NCBI GenBank assembly: GCA_023313575.1
Contig: JAJTTP010000006.1
Location: 2,658,280 to 2,722,279, forward strand
DNA: 64,000 bases
Source of the DNA: Eutypella sp. D-1
Taxonomy: Eukaryota; Ascomycota; Sordariomycetes; Xylariales; Diatrypaceae
Direction of reading: 5' to 3'
Within the stretch, counting starts at the first letter, position 1, and each line of letters opens with the position of its first letter. Positions 9,996 through 20,818 of the stretch are shown piece after piece. The notes beneath the pieces are model-generated. The model was not told where the DNA came from and ran no database searches. It was given only the letters and a program-made list of their open reading frames with translations. The position numbers were made by a program, and so were the translations under genes.

Positions 9996-11643
9996 TCATC
10001 CGACCTGCAGCCACCACTTGCCGTCAGCGCAGTGGAGCCAGGTCAGCCAGCCTCTCGATAATCGTTCCGCCTCGTCGAGGGTGGTGGTTGCCGATACAGG
10101 AGGCCCGTAGACCCATTCCCGTCGTGCGTAGCAGAGAACGAGGAACACGGATACGGCCGCCGCTATCACAATGAGGAACATCTTCGTACTCCTCGCGCAG
10201 CGCGGCGGAGGGCTGGTCTCGGCGGTATGGTCCTTCTCTGAACTAGAAGTCTTCTCGCGGGTCCATCCAACGCCGGCCTTCCAGCCAACCTGAAGCTCGT
10301 CCCAGCTCGATTGGTAGAGGAATAAGCCGAATAGTGATAATCCATACCCGATTAGCTGAATAGTACTGATTGGCGTGGCCCATATCGAGACAGCGGCGCC
10401 GACAAGTAGGACGTTCTTGAAAACTCCCGTGAGGACGAAGCCGAGTGCGGATGTCTTGCCGATCTGCGCCAGGTTAGTGTCTAGCGTGTTGAGGGTCGGG
10501 ATCGAAAGCCTTACCAGGAGCACACTTGCGACATTGAACAAAAAGGCAACAATAGCGTTCAGAAGCAGCATCCAGAACCCGACCTCGACAGCATGGGTCC
10601 ATTCGTAAGAAGTCCAGCCCCAGAGGTAGGAAAGAATAAAGTTCGTGCAGGTGCAGACAGGCGCGAAGTAGTATAGACTGACGAGGGGATCCATGTCGAG
10701 GCCGGTACCTGCTATCAGGAACTGGATCAAGATGAGGCGGGCCGACTCAAACCCGATGGCGGATAGCGAAAAGACCAGGCCCTGTATAGAAACATTGACC
10801 TCGCCTACGCCCGCCAGGACAACGCCGATAACAATTACGAGGAGCTTAAGACTTTTCATCCAGCTCAAGCGCTCCAAACCGCAGATACAGCCAAGGGCGA
10901 GGGTGGCGACAGGGGCAGCGGCCTTGCATTTCCAAAGTTAGCATGGTATCCGGCGAGGCGAGAGTAGAGTTAGGAGCGATGAGTGGCCGATCAGCTTACC
11001 TTGATCATTTGTATAAAAGGGATACTGAGATAGAGATATGACAGATTGGTGCATACCATGCTCCCACTGTAGGCAATGCCTATGGGGATGACGGTGCATG
11101 CATAGGCCAACCATGACATCTTAACATTGCGGCGGCCGTCAAGGAGGGAGGTAGTTCGCGCCAGAAGCTGCGTTACTAGCGTGGCAAAGGCCATGTGCCA
11201 CCATGTTAAGATAACAGCTACAGGTAGAGGTTAGATCTAGAGACTCGTTTGCACTCATCGAGGATTGGTGTGAGTTCAACTTACGATATCCTAGACACAG
11301 TGGTTGTTAGAAGATATCGTGAACAGGGGTAGAAAGGCATGGGTCGGGTGGGGAGTAGGACTAGGGGTAAGGGGTCTCTGGACGGAGGACTTACGGAAAC
11401 CGGCAGAATGTATTAACCATTTGTTGAATAGGATTGTGACATTGGATAAAAGTATCCAATTTCTTTTCACAGAGGAACCGAGACGTTAGCAAGCTGTGCT
11501 TCTCGTAAAGTAGGCAGCCAACACAAGCAACGCAGGCAGCGCAGACATTAGAATGATGAAATAGGGGTTGGCTCTTACGAGATATAGAATCCGGTATGCA
11601 GTGACAGGCCTGCCTTTTCTTCGGTAGATGTCACAGATGTCAT
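9996..11643 (-). CDS. TPT-family (DMT superfamily) transporter, five exons with a 6-nt microexon
   Basis: Exons on the minus strand: 11643-11579, 11462-11395, 11290-11285, 11217-11000 and 10922-9996, giving 427 residues. All junctions are GT-AG and phases agree; branch-like CTAAC or CTAAC-like strings precede the acceptors. The spliced protein has family landmarks: VTILFNKW, GFRYPVILTWWHMAFAT, LLARTT, LYLSIPFIQMIKAA, then MDPLVSLYYFAPVC. It resembles fungal triose-phosphate/nucleotide-sugar-type transporters of about ten membrane segments, probably in the Golgi or ER membrane; the substrate cannot be told. The third coding exon is only GATATC and completes the conserved FRYP. After the last conserved segment there is a ~90-residue tail with one further hydrophobic stretch (KMFLIVIAAAVSVFLVL), unusual for the family. 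The ATG at 11643 starts a short polar leader, as expected. Confidence 0.85.
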
Positions 11644-14600
11644 AGTGTACTGGTGTGGGGAAACGGAGGAGAGAAAAAAAAGTTAGCTTGGGACACAAAA
11701 GGGGTTGAAAGAGAATAAATGTAACTATAAATAAATGTGTTTCTCGATTTCCAGTCGAGAGGATTTTTTAGCGTTCGACGAGGGCTCTCACCTGAATATA
11801 AAGTTCTTTCGAGCTGTAACTCAGCAGATACTTCTCAGCTCGTCACCTCCCGTGCTGGTGCAAGGGTTGTGTCCTCCGACAATCCCAACCACGTGGTGGT
11901 TCTTTCGGGCGTCCCCCCTGACGGAGATATAGTCTTCTCGGCCCTGCCCGTACAGCAACGGGGTTGCCCAGAAGGCAGATAAAAGATAGTTTGGTTTAAC
12001 CGTTCACCGCCTAAGGTCGCAATTGATCGAACCTTAAATTTCCATGCTTCAAAAACGTTTGGCTTTGAACTACAGGCAATGCCAAATAGACGATTTGACG
12101 ATGCGATTGATACAGGGTTGATTCGTTGTCGTCAATGGGTGAGTCGTCGGGGGGTTCGTGACTGAAAGTGCAGAAGAATAGGATAGGAGAAAATGTGATG
12201 GGGGATGTCGCAAGAAAGTAAGTACGTATTCAAAAGGCCGTATTGTAATTGAATACTTGGTCAGGCTCCCGAATTATTTCTTATGGTTACCTAGCAATGC
12301 TTAATCAAAAGTCTTGTACGCCAAACAACAACCGAAATGTGATTGTCTGTTATTGGCAGAACGAGAACATGGGAGGAAAAGGGAATAATTGTCTGTCACG
12401 AGATATTCGCGGCTACGCAGTACGTACTTACTACTACCCGACTAGGGTACTTACGACGTAGTAAACTGGAGCTGAGGCCGCAGAAGGAGCTGGCCTCTCT
12501 CTCACGGTCTGAACAGGGACAGCTTGGAACAGCTGCCGGGAGAAGGACTTGGCGTCCGGGGGCGCAGTGCCCTACCCGATTAGGATTAGAATCAGATAGT
12601 TTGGGAGGGGGCTTAGCCACTTGGGGGATTTTTCTCGTCTTCGTCAGTGGGTCTCCTTGTTTCATGTGCCAAGAGAATTATTCTGTTGCCTGCACACTAT
12701 ATAATAAGGAGGATGATGGGACATGCATATAACCAATTGAATTAGTAGTAAAAGCATTATAGTTAGGAACTTACGCTGGCTGTCTCCTTTTCTGTGCCTT
12801 GATACTTACGTAACCTCGGGATTTTTCAATCAGTCAGTTTACTGTACTGTTCCTTGTACTAACTATGTTGAGACAGCCAATTGGACTTCTCCAAAGCTAA
12901 GGTCCGCGTCGTTCTTTAAAGATCCGGGCCCGGAAAAGGGGGCCAAGGGGTTAAAGTGGATCGAATGGTACCGATGCATGCTAAAAACAGAAAACTCGTG
13001 ACGATCCCTGCAAAAAGAATCTGGAAATTCTGACAGCGTGAAGTAAAAAAAGGACATTACCGGCCGCCTAGGTAAACCGGGTTGTTGCCATCACAGCCAA
13101 CTAACCAGCTTTGCAACCCTCCCAAAACCGCCCCTAGACCGTCCCAAGACCACCGACTGCCGCCGCTAGGGAATACCGTCCAAGGATGCCTGCGTCGGAA
13201 ATGCTATGTCAGGATGTCGTCATACCAAGCGCACCCTCCAATTGACAATAGACTGCTTCAGTTAAAGAATTGGCCAGGCTCTCTCCTCCCTTGTTGCTTT
13301 GCCAAATACATAATCTGCACTCCATCAATTGTTTAATATAATTTTAATCGTAGCCACCTCACAAAGTAAAACGCGCCGCTCCTGTTCAGCCTCGCTGAAA
13401 CTCGTGATAGCCAAAGCGGGGGGGCGCATGGCTAGTGGTCACGAGGCCTTTGTCTCAGGCTACTCGCTGCTGAGACAGACTTGAACGAACACCACCCTCC
13501 TCTTTTCGTAAATCTCTCTTATCAGCCTTACATGTCCATGTACAAAGTGCATTGCAGCCATACTGCACCCCCAAGCCCCGTTGCCAAGTCGAACTTCGGG
13601 GACTGATGACACTTCTATATGCGGCAATCGGTCTCGGCGCAAAGTTTATATAGGAGAGATCCTGGAGTGATGTAATCTCACGTAGGAGGTAAAAAGGGGG
13701 ACGTAGCAATCGACGGTGTTCCTACACGGGCTTGGCGTGCGGAAAGCTATTAGTTACATAACCTGGAAGTATATTAAACATGCGATAATATATTAAGACG
13801 GGTATGGGTCACCGTCCCCCGACCGAATATATATCTACAGAAGTAGTATACACCTTTCTCCCGTCGCATCGACCACCATCTGCACCTCATAAGACGCATT
13901 CTTGTTTTTGAGGTGGCGGCGACAAAATCACATGTATCCGGCGACATAAAATATAGCATCCCTGACCGAATCTTGCCTATGTAGGTACGTTCAAAAGATT
14001 CTCAACCCCCAGCCCCCAGGTCGATACGAGAGATTGCCCCGATTAACACCTGCTGCTGCTAAGATACATTGTGCATCTTCAACCACCCCGGCTCCAACTC
14101 CCCCTATCAAGTCGCTAGTCACAATCTAACCCCCCCGTGTTTACATGCATAGACTTGTCATTATCACACAACCTGCTCTCTTCGTATACATACTTAAATA
14201 TGTATATGACATACCAAAGATGAATATTGCTATGGCACATGCCATTGCCGTTATCTACCATACGCAAGTTGGTGCTTAATACCACCAGGCTGCATCTTGC
14301 CCGTGTCCTACCGTGCATATCACATATATGATCATACTTTTACCACTCATGCTTTCTGAATAAGTATCCGTCAATGATATTCTTTTTCTTTCTCTCTCTA
14401 AGTTCTAACTGTCCAATCTAGACCGGCTGTGCCCGTCGTGGTACAAAGTCCGCCCCTACCACTCACCTACGCGACGAAACTACCCAACATAACCTCCCTA
14501 TTTTCACGTCACGTCGTCGTAAGCAAGCATGCTATCAAACAAGCTAGCTACATAGCTATGTACGTTAGTAGACGACTCACCTATCTTATCCGGCAACTCG

Positions 14601-14828
14601 AAGCCGAGTTTTCTTTTTTTTTTTGCTCTCTCCCCTTTTTTCGCGCCGGCGCGGCGCCATTCTGTCCGTTCCCGCTCCCCGCCACGCCACGATGCCCCCC
14701 GGTTCGTTTTTCTTTTCTTTTTCACTTAATTGCCCGCTAGGTAGATAGATGGACCGGGTGGTCTCGTAAAATACATAGTGATACCTACAAAATATATGCA
14801 TACGCATATATATACGTAACGTATGCAC

Positions 14829-14849
14829 ACGCACGCACGCACGCACGCA
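14829..14849. repeat. GCAC tetranucleotide microsatellite
   Basis: About five tandem copies of a GCAC-type unit between the transporter and ubiquitin protease genes. No function is implied; its length is likely to vary between strains. Confidence 0.75.
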
Positions 14850-15318
14850 GGGCAAGGTCCGCGCCGGCGTGTTTAACAAAGCACCGCGTTCGCGTTGTGT
14901 TACGTGGAATCGGGTGGAGTGAAGTGGGGGTGTGTGGGGTGGGGCGGGGGGAGTTAAGCCGGCGCCGACCGGTCGACTCCATACCCCTATGTTGTTCCTA
15001 CATACGGGCTTAACGCCCCGGAATATATACTTACCTTATAGTACTTGGTAAGTCCAAACACACACACACACATATATATAGATGTATATACTCGAATAAA
15101 ACTTCCGGGGCATGGGGGGGGTATCTTATATACGGACAGGGGAGATATATCGATAATCTTCTGCATCGGTTGATTAGTCCTGGACTGGCTGGGGACTGGC
15201 CAACTGCAAGAGTAGGTAAAGTAGATATTAGCAGTATATGCTCGTTTCCCGCCACCGATAAGAAGGAATACGTGTGTACACGACGGAACAGATGAGCTCT
15301 GCTTTAGATAAACCGCCG

Positions 15319-15345
15319 AAAAAGAAAGAAAGAAAGAAAGAAAGA
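15319..15345. repeat. GAAA tetranucleotide microsatellite
   Basis: A run of about five or six AAGA/GAAA units in the non-coding region downstream of the ubiquitin protease gene. Confidence 0.8.
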
Positions 15346-15819
15346 CCGACTGCACGCCTACGGAATGAACCAGTCCAGCCAGTAAGCCAGCCAGCCACAA
15401 GCCAGTTAACGCGACACGACCTATGGCCGACCCCCTTCTGCGGCCCGTTTCAAGGACCAGGGGAAACCCCGTTTCGCGTTCCGGTAGCCGCGCTTACACG
15501 AGCGTCCTGTCTGCTCACTTCCCTGTCTACTGTTGAGCAGACTTGTCCATTACATTATAGAGCAGCAGCACACACACGCCAGGACGAGGTAACTCCATGC
15601 AATGCGTATAACGATGTAGGGGGGTCAATAAGTGCATGCATAGGTACATAAGCATATATTACGTCTAGGACTTGTACAAGTAGCTAACTAGCTACCCTGT
15701 TGCGTTGAACCTACGCGTATATATATGTATATATATGCGCCGTGGAGGAAGCCTGGACGGATTAAAGACGCAATCTCCTGACGTCAACATAACCTATGCT
15801 ATGTGAGGCATAATGAAAC

Positions 15820-15847
15820 CCCCCCCCCCCCCCCTCCCCCCCCCCCC
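15820..15847. repeat. C-homopolymer tract
   Basis: An almost pure run of C, broken once by a T and ended by a G. The region is non-coding. Its assembled length is likely to be unreliable. Confidence 0.85.
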
Positions 15848-16286
15848 GCCTCTTCCCCTCTTGCATCTTCCGTCAAGCATGCAAGGAAATGGGGGGTCGA
15901 GGAAACCATGATATACACTATACGCCATGTCGTGACACAATCACAACCCCCCTCCCCCCTTCTCCTCTTTCTTTATTCCATGATCCATATGCAATATACC
16001 GAAGGAAGTTCCCCTTCAGGAAAAAAAAAGAGAGAATAAACATTCCATAAAGGGACCGACAGACCCGGCAAACAGACCGCTATATATATATAATTATACC
16101 CCCACCCGGACTCCCCCGGTCCCGTGGCCCCTTATCCCTGTCCCCTGTCCGAGGGAAAGCAAAATGAAAAACAACGCCGTCGCTATGTGTGCTAAAATCG
16201 AATGGTGGGTGGAGAAGCATGGGGTTTGAAAGGTGAGTGAACGTGCAGCAGCGAGGGAACGGATTAGGGTCCAGTGCGTGCCTCGT

Positions 16287-18533
16287 TCACCTGTTCGGTC
16301 GGTGGAGCGGGATCGCGGGGTCTACTTGTTCGCCCTCCGCGAGCGGGGGGTAGAGGCGCGAGAATGCCGGTTCCGGCGCAGCGTCCTTAGCTTCCCCGGC
16401 CAGCTCCAAAGGATCGGGATCGCAGGCGGCCGTCGGCTCCGCGGGCGTATTGCGCGGGTGGACATCAGCGCCCTCGGCGGCTACGGTCGTCCCTGATGGC
16501 GTGGCCGGCAACTTGTTGCTCTCTTCCTCGTTGGCGCGGAGGACCTCGGAGACGAGGAGGGAGTTCGGCTCCACGCAGTCGTAGAAAAGCATAAAGACGC
16601 CGTCCTGCGCCAGGACCTGGTCCTCCGAGACCTCCCAGACGCTCTCGTCGCTTAGGCGCCACCACTTCTGGCTAGAGTCCTCCTGCTCCTGCTCCGGGTC
16701 CTTCGGACACACTGTCTCAGCGGAGTGCTCGGTGCCGACGAGCGTTTTGTCGTCATCGGAGAGAATACTACCCCTGTCATCGCTGATCGGAGCCTCCGCT
16801 TTGCTATCGTTGTTGTCGTTTGTTTCTTCGGCGGTGCTGGTGGTGGGCTGGCAGGGATGCTTCCGGTAACAGACGTAGTGGCCGTTCTCGTGGCGTCCCT
16901 GGTGTGTAATAACGGCCCGTAGTTCGTATATGGGCCCTGTAATCTTAGAAGGGCCCAGATCGCCCGCGATCATGGATCGTCGCGGGTCTGCGAACCATAG
17001 CTCTTCCTCCCCGTCCTCGGAGTTCGGCTCGTGCTGGCCAGCACCTGCGACGACATCTCCCCGTGACAAGGAACCGCCAGCACTTCCAAGGCACCACGGA
17101 CCGAGGTCTAGCGTCCTGGGGAACTGTACCGGAGCGAGATTCTTGAACATGTGACCTGTGCGCTCGTCGAAGACCGATCTGTTCACGTGAACGGCGAGGC
17201 TCTGGGGTGGACGGGCGATGGCGACCTGCTTGGTCTTTGTCGTGCTGACGCGGTGCGGGGCAGCTATCTTGCATTTTTCCTTGAGCGTCTTCTCTTCGAA
17301 GTCGTCCTCCTCTAGAGCAAGCTGGACGGCCTCCAGTCTCGCGAGGGGCTCGCGCAGGGCCTCTTCCGGCGCATCGACATCTCTGCCCCGCGAGACGATG
17401 AGGTCCAGCAGTTTTCGAACCTTGAGCAATGAACACTTGGCGCATTCCACCCCTGAGATAGCTTCTAGATCGGTGTAAGCATCTAGCCTCTCGTAGAGGT
17501 CGTGCCTCATCCCGTCGGTCCTTAGGTTCAGCGTGAGGCAGTTGAAAGGGGTCATGGACAGTCCTTCGGAATGACCACATTGAGTGCAAGCGACACGTTG
17601 GGCTATAAGTCCCTCCAGGGGATTCCTAGAGAGTTTGCTGTCCAAGCTAGGTTTCGGCGAGACCGACTGTGAATGGTATCCGCTATCATCGCTGTGCTGG
17701 CTATCCTCACTATCGTCCCGAACACTGGCGATTTCTAGTCCTGGTGATTTGTTCTGTTCCTTAGCAGCCTTCGCCACCTCTTTATCTATCTCGTCTAGTA
17801 ACTTGGAAAAGTATTCCTGGGCATCCTGTTGCTGCCATGTGTCGAGCGACTTTAGTTTCTTTGGTGTCCAGAGGGTATTGCCGTTGTAGGCCGGGTCGGT
17901 AAGTCGGGATATCAAGTCGCGCAGACTATTGGCAGAGCTGGAGTCACGAGCGGACGTCGTGGCATTCTGGTGTTCTAACGCGCGTTGAAGATATGCCGGC
18001 AGAGGGCCGAGTGCGGCTAAGCCCTGGAGTATGCTATTTTGAAAGCATGAATTGTCGTAGTTGCCCAGTCCCGGGGGTTGTTGAACGTTGCGCTTGATGA
18101 TGGATGTGCCCCCAGACAGGGTGGAAAAGCTCTTCCTACTTACATGGGCGACAGAATTGATGATACTGTCTGGATTATCCATGCCCAGTATTCTCCGCAG
18201 GGCATCGCTCTTCGTACTGTAGGACGCCTCGCGGGTGGGACTCGGGGTTATCGGTAGGGGGAACATGGGCGGGTGCAGCCAGTCGTCGAGGGCAAAGAGT
18301 AGTCTGGCAGGAGTGATGGCGATAATGAGATCCCATAAGACCTCCCCGGGATGTCGAGTGTAGGATAATGGGGAAGAGTGTAGCGAGTGATAGAATATGG
18401 TTCCGAGGAGGATAAGAAGAGGGACGATAACGCTTGGTTGTTGCCAACGATCCCAAAGGGAAGATTCCTCTCTATAATGCGTACGGTAGAATTCTGGGCG
18501 ATCCAGATGGCTCTGGGGATGGTGCGCATGCAT
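16287..18533 (-). CDS. UBP1: Membrane-anchored ubiquitin carboxyl-terminal hydrolase (Ubp1/USP30-like)
   Basis: A 748-residue intronless frame. A hydrophobic segment at about 34-50 (VIVPLLILLGTIFYHSL) suggests an N-terminal anchor, as in yeast Ubp1. The cysteine box reads GLGNYDNSCFQNSILQGLAAL with the catalytic Cys at residue 163; the canonical Gly and Thr before it are Asp and Ser. Asp-Ala-Gln-Glu-Tyr-Phe follows at about 237-242 (QQQDAQEYF). Two CxxC pairs, at 316/319 and 364/367, fit the zinc-binding finger of USP enzymes. The histidine box QGRHENGHYVCY places the catalytic His at 552, and WWRLSDESVWEV supplies the third catalytic residue. The enzyme removes ubiquitin from proteins at the ER or mitochondrial outer membrane. 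Acidic low-complexity insertions lie around 270-300 and 565-615. The ATG at 18533 gives the anchor a short N-terminal tail and is the natural start. Confidence 0.9.
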   Translation of the reverse strand: MHAHHPQSHLDRPEFYRTHYREESSLWDRWQQPSVIVPLLILLGTIFYHSLHSSPLSYTRHPGEVLWDLIIAITPARLLFALDDWLHPPMFPLPITPSPTREASYSTKSDALRRILGMDNPDSIINSVAHVSRKSFSTLSGGTSIIKRNVQQPPGLGNYDNSCFQNSILQGLAALGPLPAYLQRALEHQNATTSARDSSSANSLRDLISRLTDPAYNGNTLWTPKKLKSLDTWQQQDAQEYFSKLLDEIDKEVAKAAKEQNKSPGLEIASVRDDSEDSQHSDDSGYHSQSVSPKPSLDSKLSRNPLEGLIAQRVACTQCGHSEGLSMTPFNCLTLNLRTDGMRHDLYERLDAYTDLEAISGVECAKCSLLKVRKLLDLIVSRGRDVDAPEEALREPLARLEAVQLALEEDDFEEKTLKEKCKIAAPHRVSTTKTKQVAIARPPQSLAVHVNRSVFDERTGHMFKNLAPVQFPRTLDLGPWCLGSAGGSLSRGDVVAGAGQHEPNSEDGEEELWFADPRRSMIAGDLGPSKITGPIYELRAVITHQGRHENGHYVCYRKHPCQPTTSTAEETNDNNDSKAEAPISDDRGSILSDDDKTLVGTEHSAETVCPKDPEQEQEDSSQKWWRLSDESVWEVSEDQVLAQDGVFMLFYDCVEPNSLLVSEVLRANEEESNKLPATPSGTTVAAEGADVHPRNTPAEPTAACDPDPLELAGEAKDAAPEPAFSRLYPPLAEGEQVDPAIPLHRPNR

Positions 18534-19681
18534 TATGAACCGACAGATCGTTGCAGAAACGCAGAGGTCTCACAAATGTCGTCAGAGCGGAAGAGGGAGG
18601 GGTGGGGGGTGTGAGAGGTGAGAGGTGAGAGGGGACGGGGAACGTAAAGATGAAAAGGCCCAGATCGGTTAAGGGTTACAAGTTCGGAATGGGATATGTT
18701 TGCGCGTGAAATGCAAACTATGAACAGCCATCGCAAAAGGATAGCATTGTTGTGTTGCTCGGCTTGCTGTCTCGGTGGTTGTCAAGCCAGGCTGGCAGTT
18801 AAAGTAGTAGGGAAGCAAAGTAGCGAAGCAGAGTACAAAGTAGTCGGGTTGCTAGTTGTATGTTAAGTAATTAGGTATAGCTGTTCGTTATTGTACTGAT
18901 CCGGCAAGCTGATGTTGTACGTCTTGTCTTGTATTTCGGTGTTTCGTGTCCTGAATATTGCGGCGTGATCTGCTAGGTAAGCTGTGTGATCTGTGAGGTG
19001 ATCTGTGAGGTGATCTGTGAGGTGATCTGTGAGGTGATCTGTGAGGTGATCTGTGAGGTGATCTTTATATAGATGGGTGATGGGACGATGAGAAGAGAAG
19101 GTTAACTAGAAAGGTTTCAAGGTTAGATATTGCGAAAAGTTTAATATCATAAAAATCCCAGGATCCATTTGATTAACAACCTTGGAAGATGTTGAAGTGA
19201 CCTCGGGACTGACTGTTGACTGTTAAAGTCTAAGTACACGCATACATACCTGTATGCAAACTGTAATTGAGACACTCCAGGGCACCTCCAGGGCTGCTGC
19301 ATGCAGTTTTCCAAGGTTGCAATTGTCAATGGCATAATGTCATTGGAACATTTTCCCAAGGTACTTCGTAGCCGTAGCCGTAGCGTATGTAGTGGAGAAT
19401 GCCAAGGTACCCTCACTAACCCAGAATAGCATGTGGCATTCGACCGAAGTGGGGTATTTAAACATGAGGTTATGCCCAATGCAATCTAGCCTGGAACATT
19501 AGCGTTATCGATTCTTATCGTCTCTTAATTGATTATTTTGCGGGGCAGAATCCCGAAATTTTGGGAAATACATCCATACTACGTAGAAGTTCAGGGTTAG
19601 ACAACCCGGTTGTAACTTGTCAGCTTATGAAGCAACCTAAACTGAATCACATTCATTCAGCAGCATATCGAAGATAAAAAA
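18534..19681. other. Divergent intergenic region between UBP1-like gene and ALB1
   Basis: These bases should contain both promoters, since the flanking genes point away from each other. The only clear structure is a 12-bp minisatellite (18988-19059). The rest shows no coding signal. Confidence 0.6.
18988..19059. repeat. 12-bp minisatellite, six perfect copies
   Basis: Six uninterrupted copies of GATCTGTGAGGT, followed by a partial copy. It lies about 450 bp upstream of the UBP1-like start codon and about 620 bp upstream of ALB1. Perfect identity of the copies suggests recent expansion. Confidence 0.95.
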
Positions 19682-20343
19682 ATGGGAAAAGGTGGAATCA
19701 CAAAGAAGTCTCGAGGTAATGCGACAACACACTCAAAAAAAATTCGACACTTTCTTTGCGCTCGATGAGTCGACAATCTAAGAAAGAAATAAAGCAACTG
19801 CTGATCACTCCCTTCTGATTAGAGCCCTCGATTCACTCCCGAGCAGCGAGGAGGGCGACCTCGCCGAGCATCGACACAGACAAAAGTCTCAAGAATGTCA
19901 AAGCCCCGCCGGAGTCCATCAACCACCGACCCTCCATTCTCGCGCTCCACCATGGCGCCGGGGTTTCCAAGAAGACCAAGAAGGGCCGGAATATGAGCTT
20001 CAAGGCACGGAGAAGACACGAGAAAGCGCAGGACCGTGCTGCCGCCGTCATGGAGAGGACAGAGCTCAAGGTCGTGCGTAGCAAGGGCCAGGCCCGCGTC
20101 ATACACTCGAGACGGAAGGCGTGGGAGGACGTCAACGAAGAGATACCCCAGAGCACCACCAACACTATCAAGAAGTCTGAGACGAATCAGCAGTCGGAGG
20201 TGGTGGGAGACGAGGGTGGTGTCTCGGAATTAGACGATGAGATGGGCGAGGCCGAGGGAGGAGGTGCTGGTGATAAAGCGACGGCGGCGGAACCGCACAG
20301 CAATCCCGCGCCGCAAACACTAGAAGACGACGAAATTATCTAA
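19682..20343 (+). CDS. ALB1: Ribosome biogenesis protein Alb1, two exons
   Basis: Exons 19682-19715 and 19823-20343 are joined by a 107-bp GT-AG intron in phase 1, giving 184 residues. The first exon encodes MGKGGITKKSR. The second carries the family pattern: SIHSRAARRATSPSIDTDKS, a SILALHHGAGVSKKTKKGRN stretch, then a basic helix (ARRRHEKAQDRAAAVMERTE) and an acidic, low-complexity C-terminus. Alb1 is a nucleolar shuttling factor that binds Arx1 on late pre-60S particles and accompanies them to the cytoplasm. The match to fungal Alb1 rests on the central basic region and overall size. The ATG at 19682 lies before a plausible donor (GTAATG). The longer second-exon frame alone would lack the conserved N-terminus. 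Confidence 0.82.
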
Positions 20344-20818
20344 CTACGGGCTACGACATGATGATGCTGGCGTTGGTGGTTTGATTTTATAGAGGTGGAC
20401 CGGATCGTGTGAAAATTCCAGATACCCGAATTGTTGCCTCTTTGAATCCACGACCTGCGATGATTTCCAAGAGTATTATTATTGCCCGTGATAGTACTCC
20501 GCATGAGGACTGATGCAGGTGACCCTGCTGCCCTGGTAGCTTGTAGATAAGATAACGACGGGTAACTAGTCTAGTACCTAACTACATGTAGTAGCTGAGA
20601 AGGTGCGTCGCGTGTGGCCCGCTTTTAAGTCTAGGTACTATAGTATGTACTATGTAGTACGTACCAATGAAGTATTTCCAATTCACGTCACAACTTCCAA
20701 AAGGTTACATTTAAACACCTTTTCCACATCATCATCATAGTCTCGCCTCTCTCCTTACCGCTTAACATTCCCAATCCATCCGCCCACACATATCGCGTCC
20801 CCTCCATCTCCATCCAAG

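Larger units (their letters stand above)
11644..16286. other. Long intergenic region, no supported gene, many simple repeats
   Basis: In about 4.6 kb I find no frame with family resemblance and no exon-like chain. It holds microsatellites: repeated GCAC at about 14829-14849, CA/TA at about 15057-15079, repeated GAAA at about 15319-15345, TA tracts near 15716-15735, and an almost pure C tract at about 15820-15847. The two ends should include the promoter of the transporter gene and the 3' UTR of the ubiquitin protease gene. Confidence 0.45.

Noticed and set aside
12343..12732. 129-codon plus-strand frame
   Set aside because: Partly overlaps an opposite frame and has no family resemblance or promoter signal.
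18988..19059. Tandem 12-bp repeats considered as a CRISPR-like array
   Set aside because: The copies are contiguous, with no spacers, and the genome is eukaryotic.
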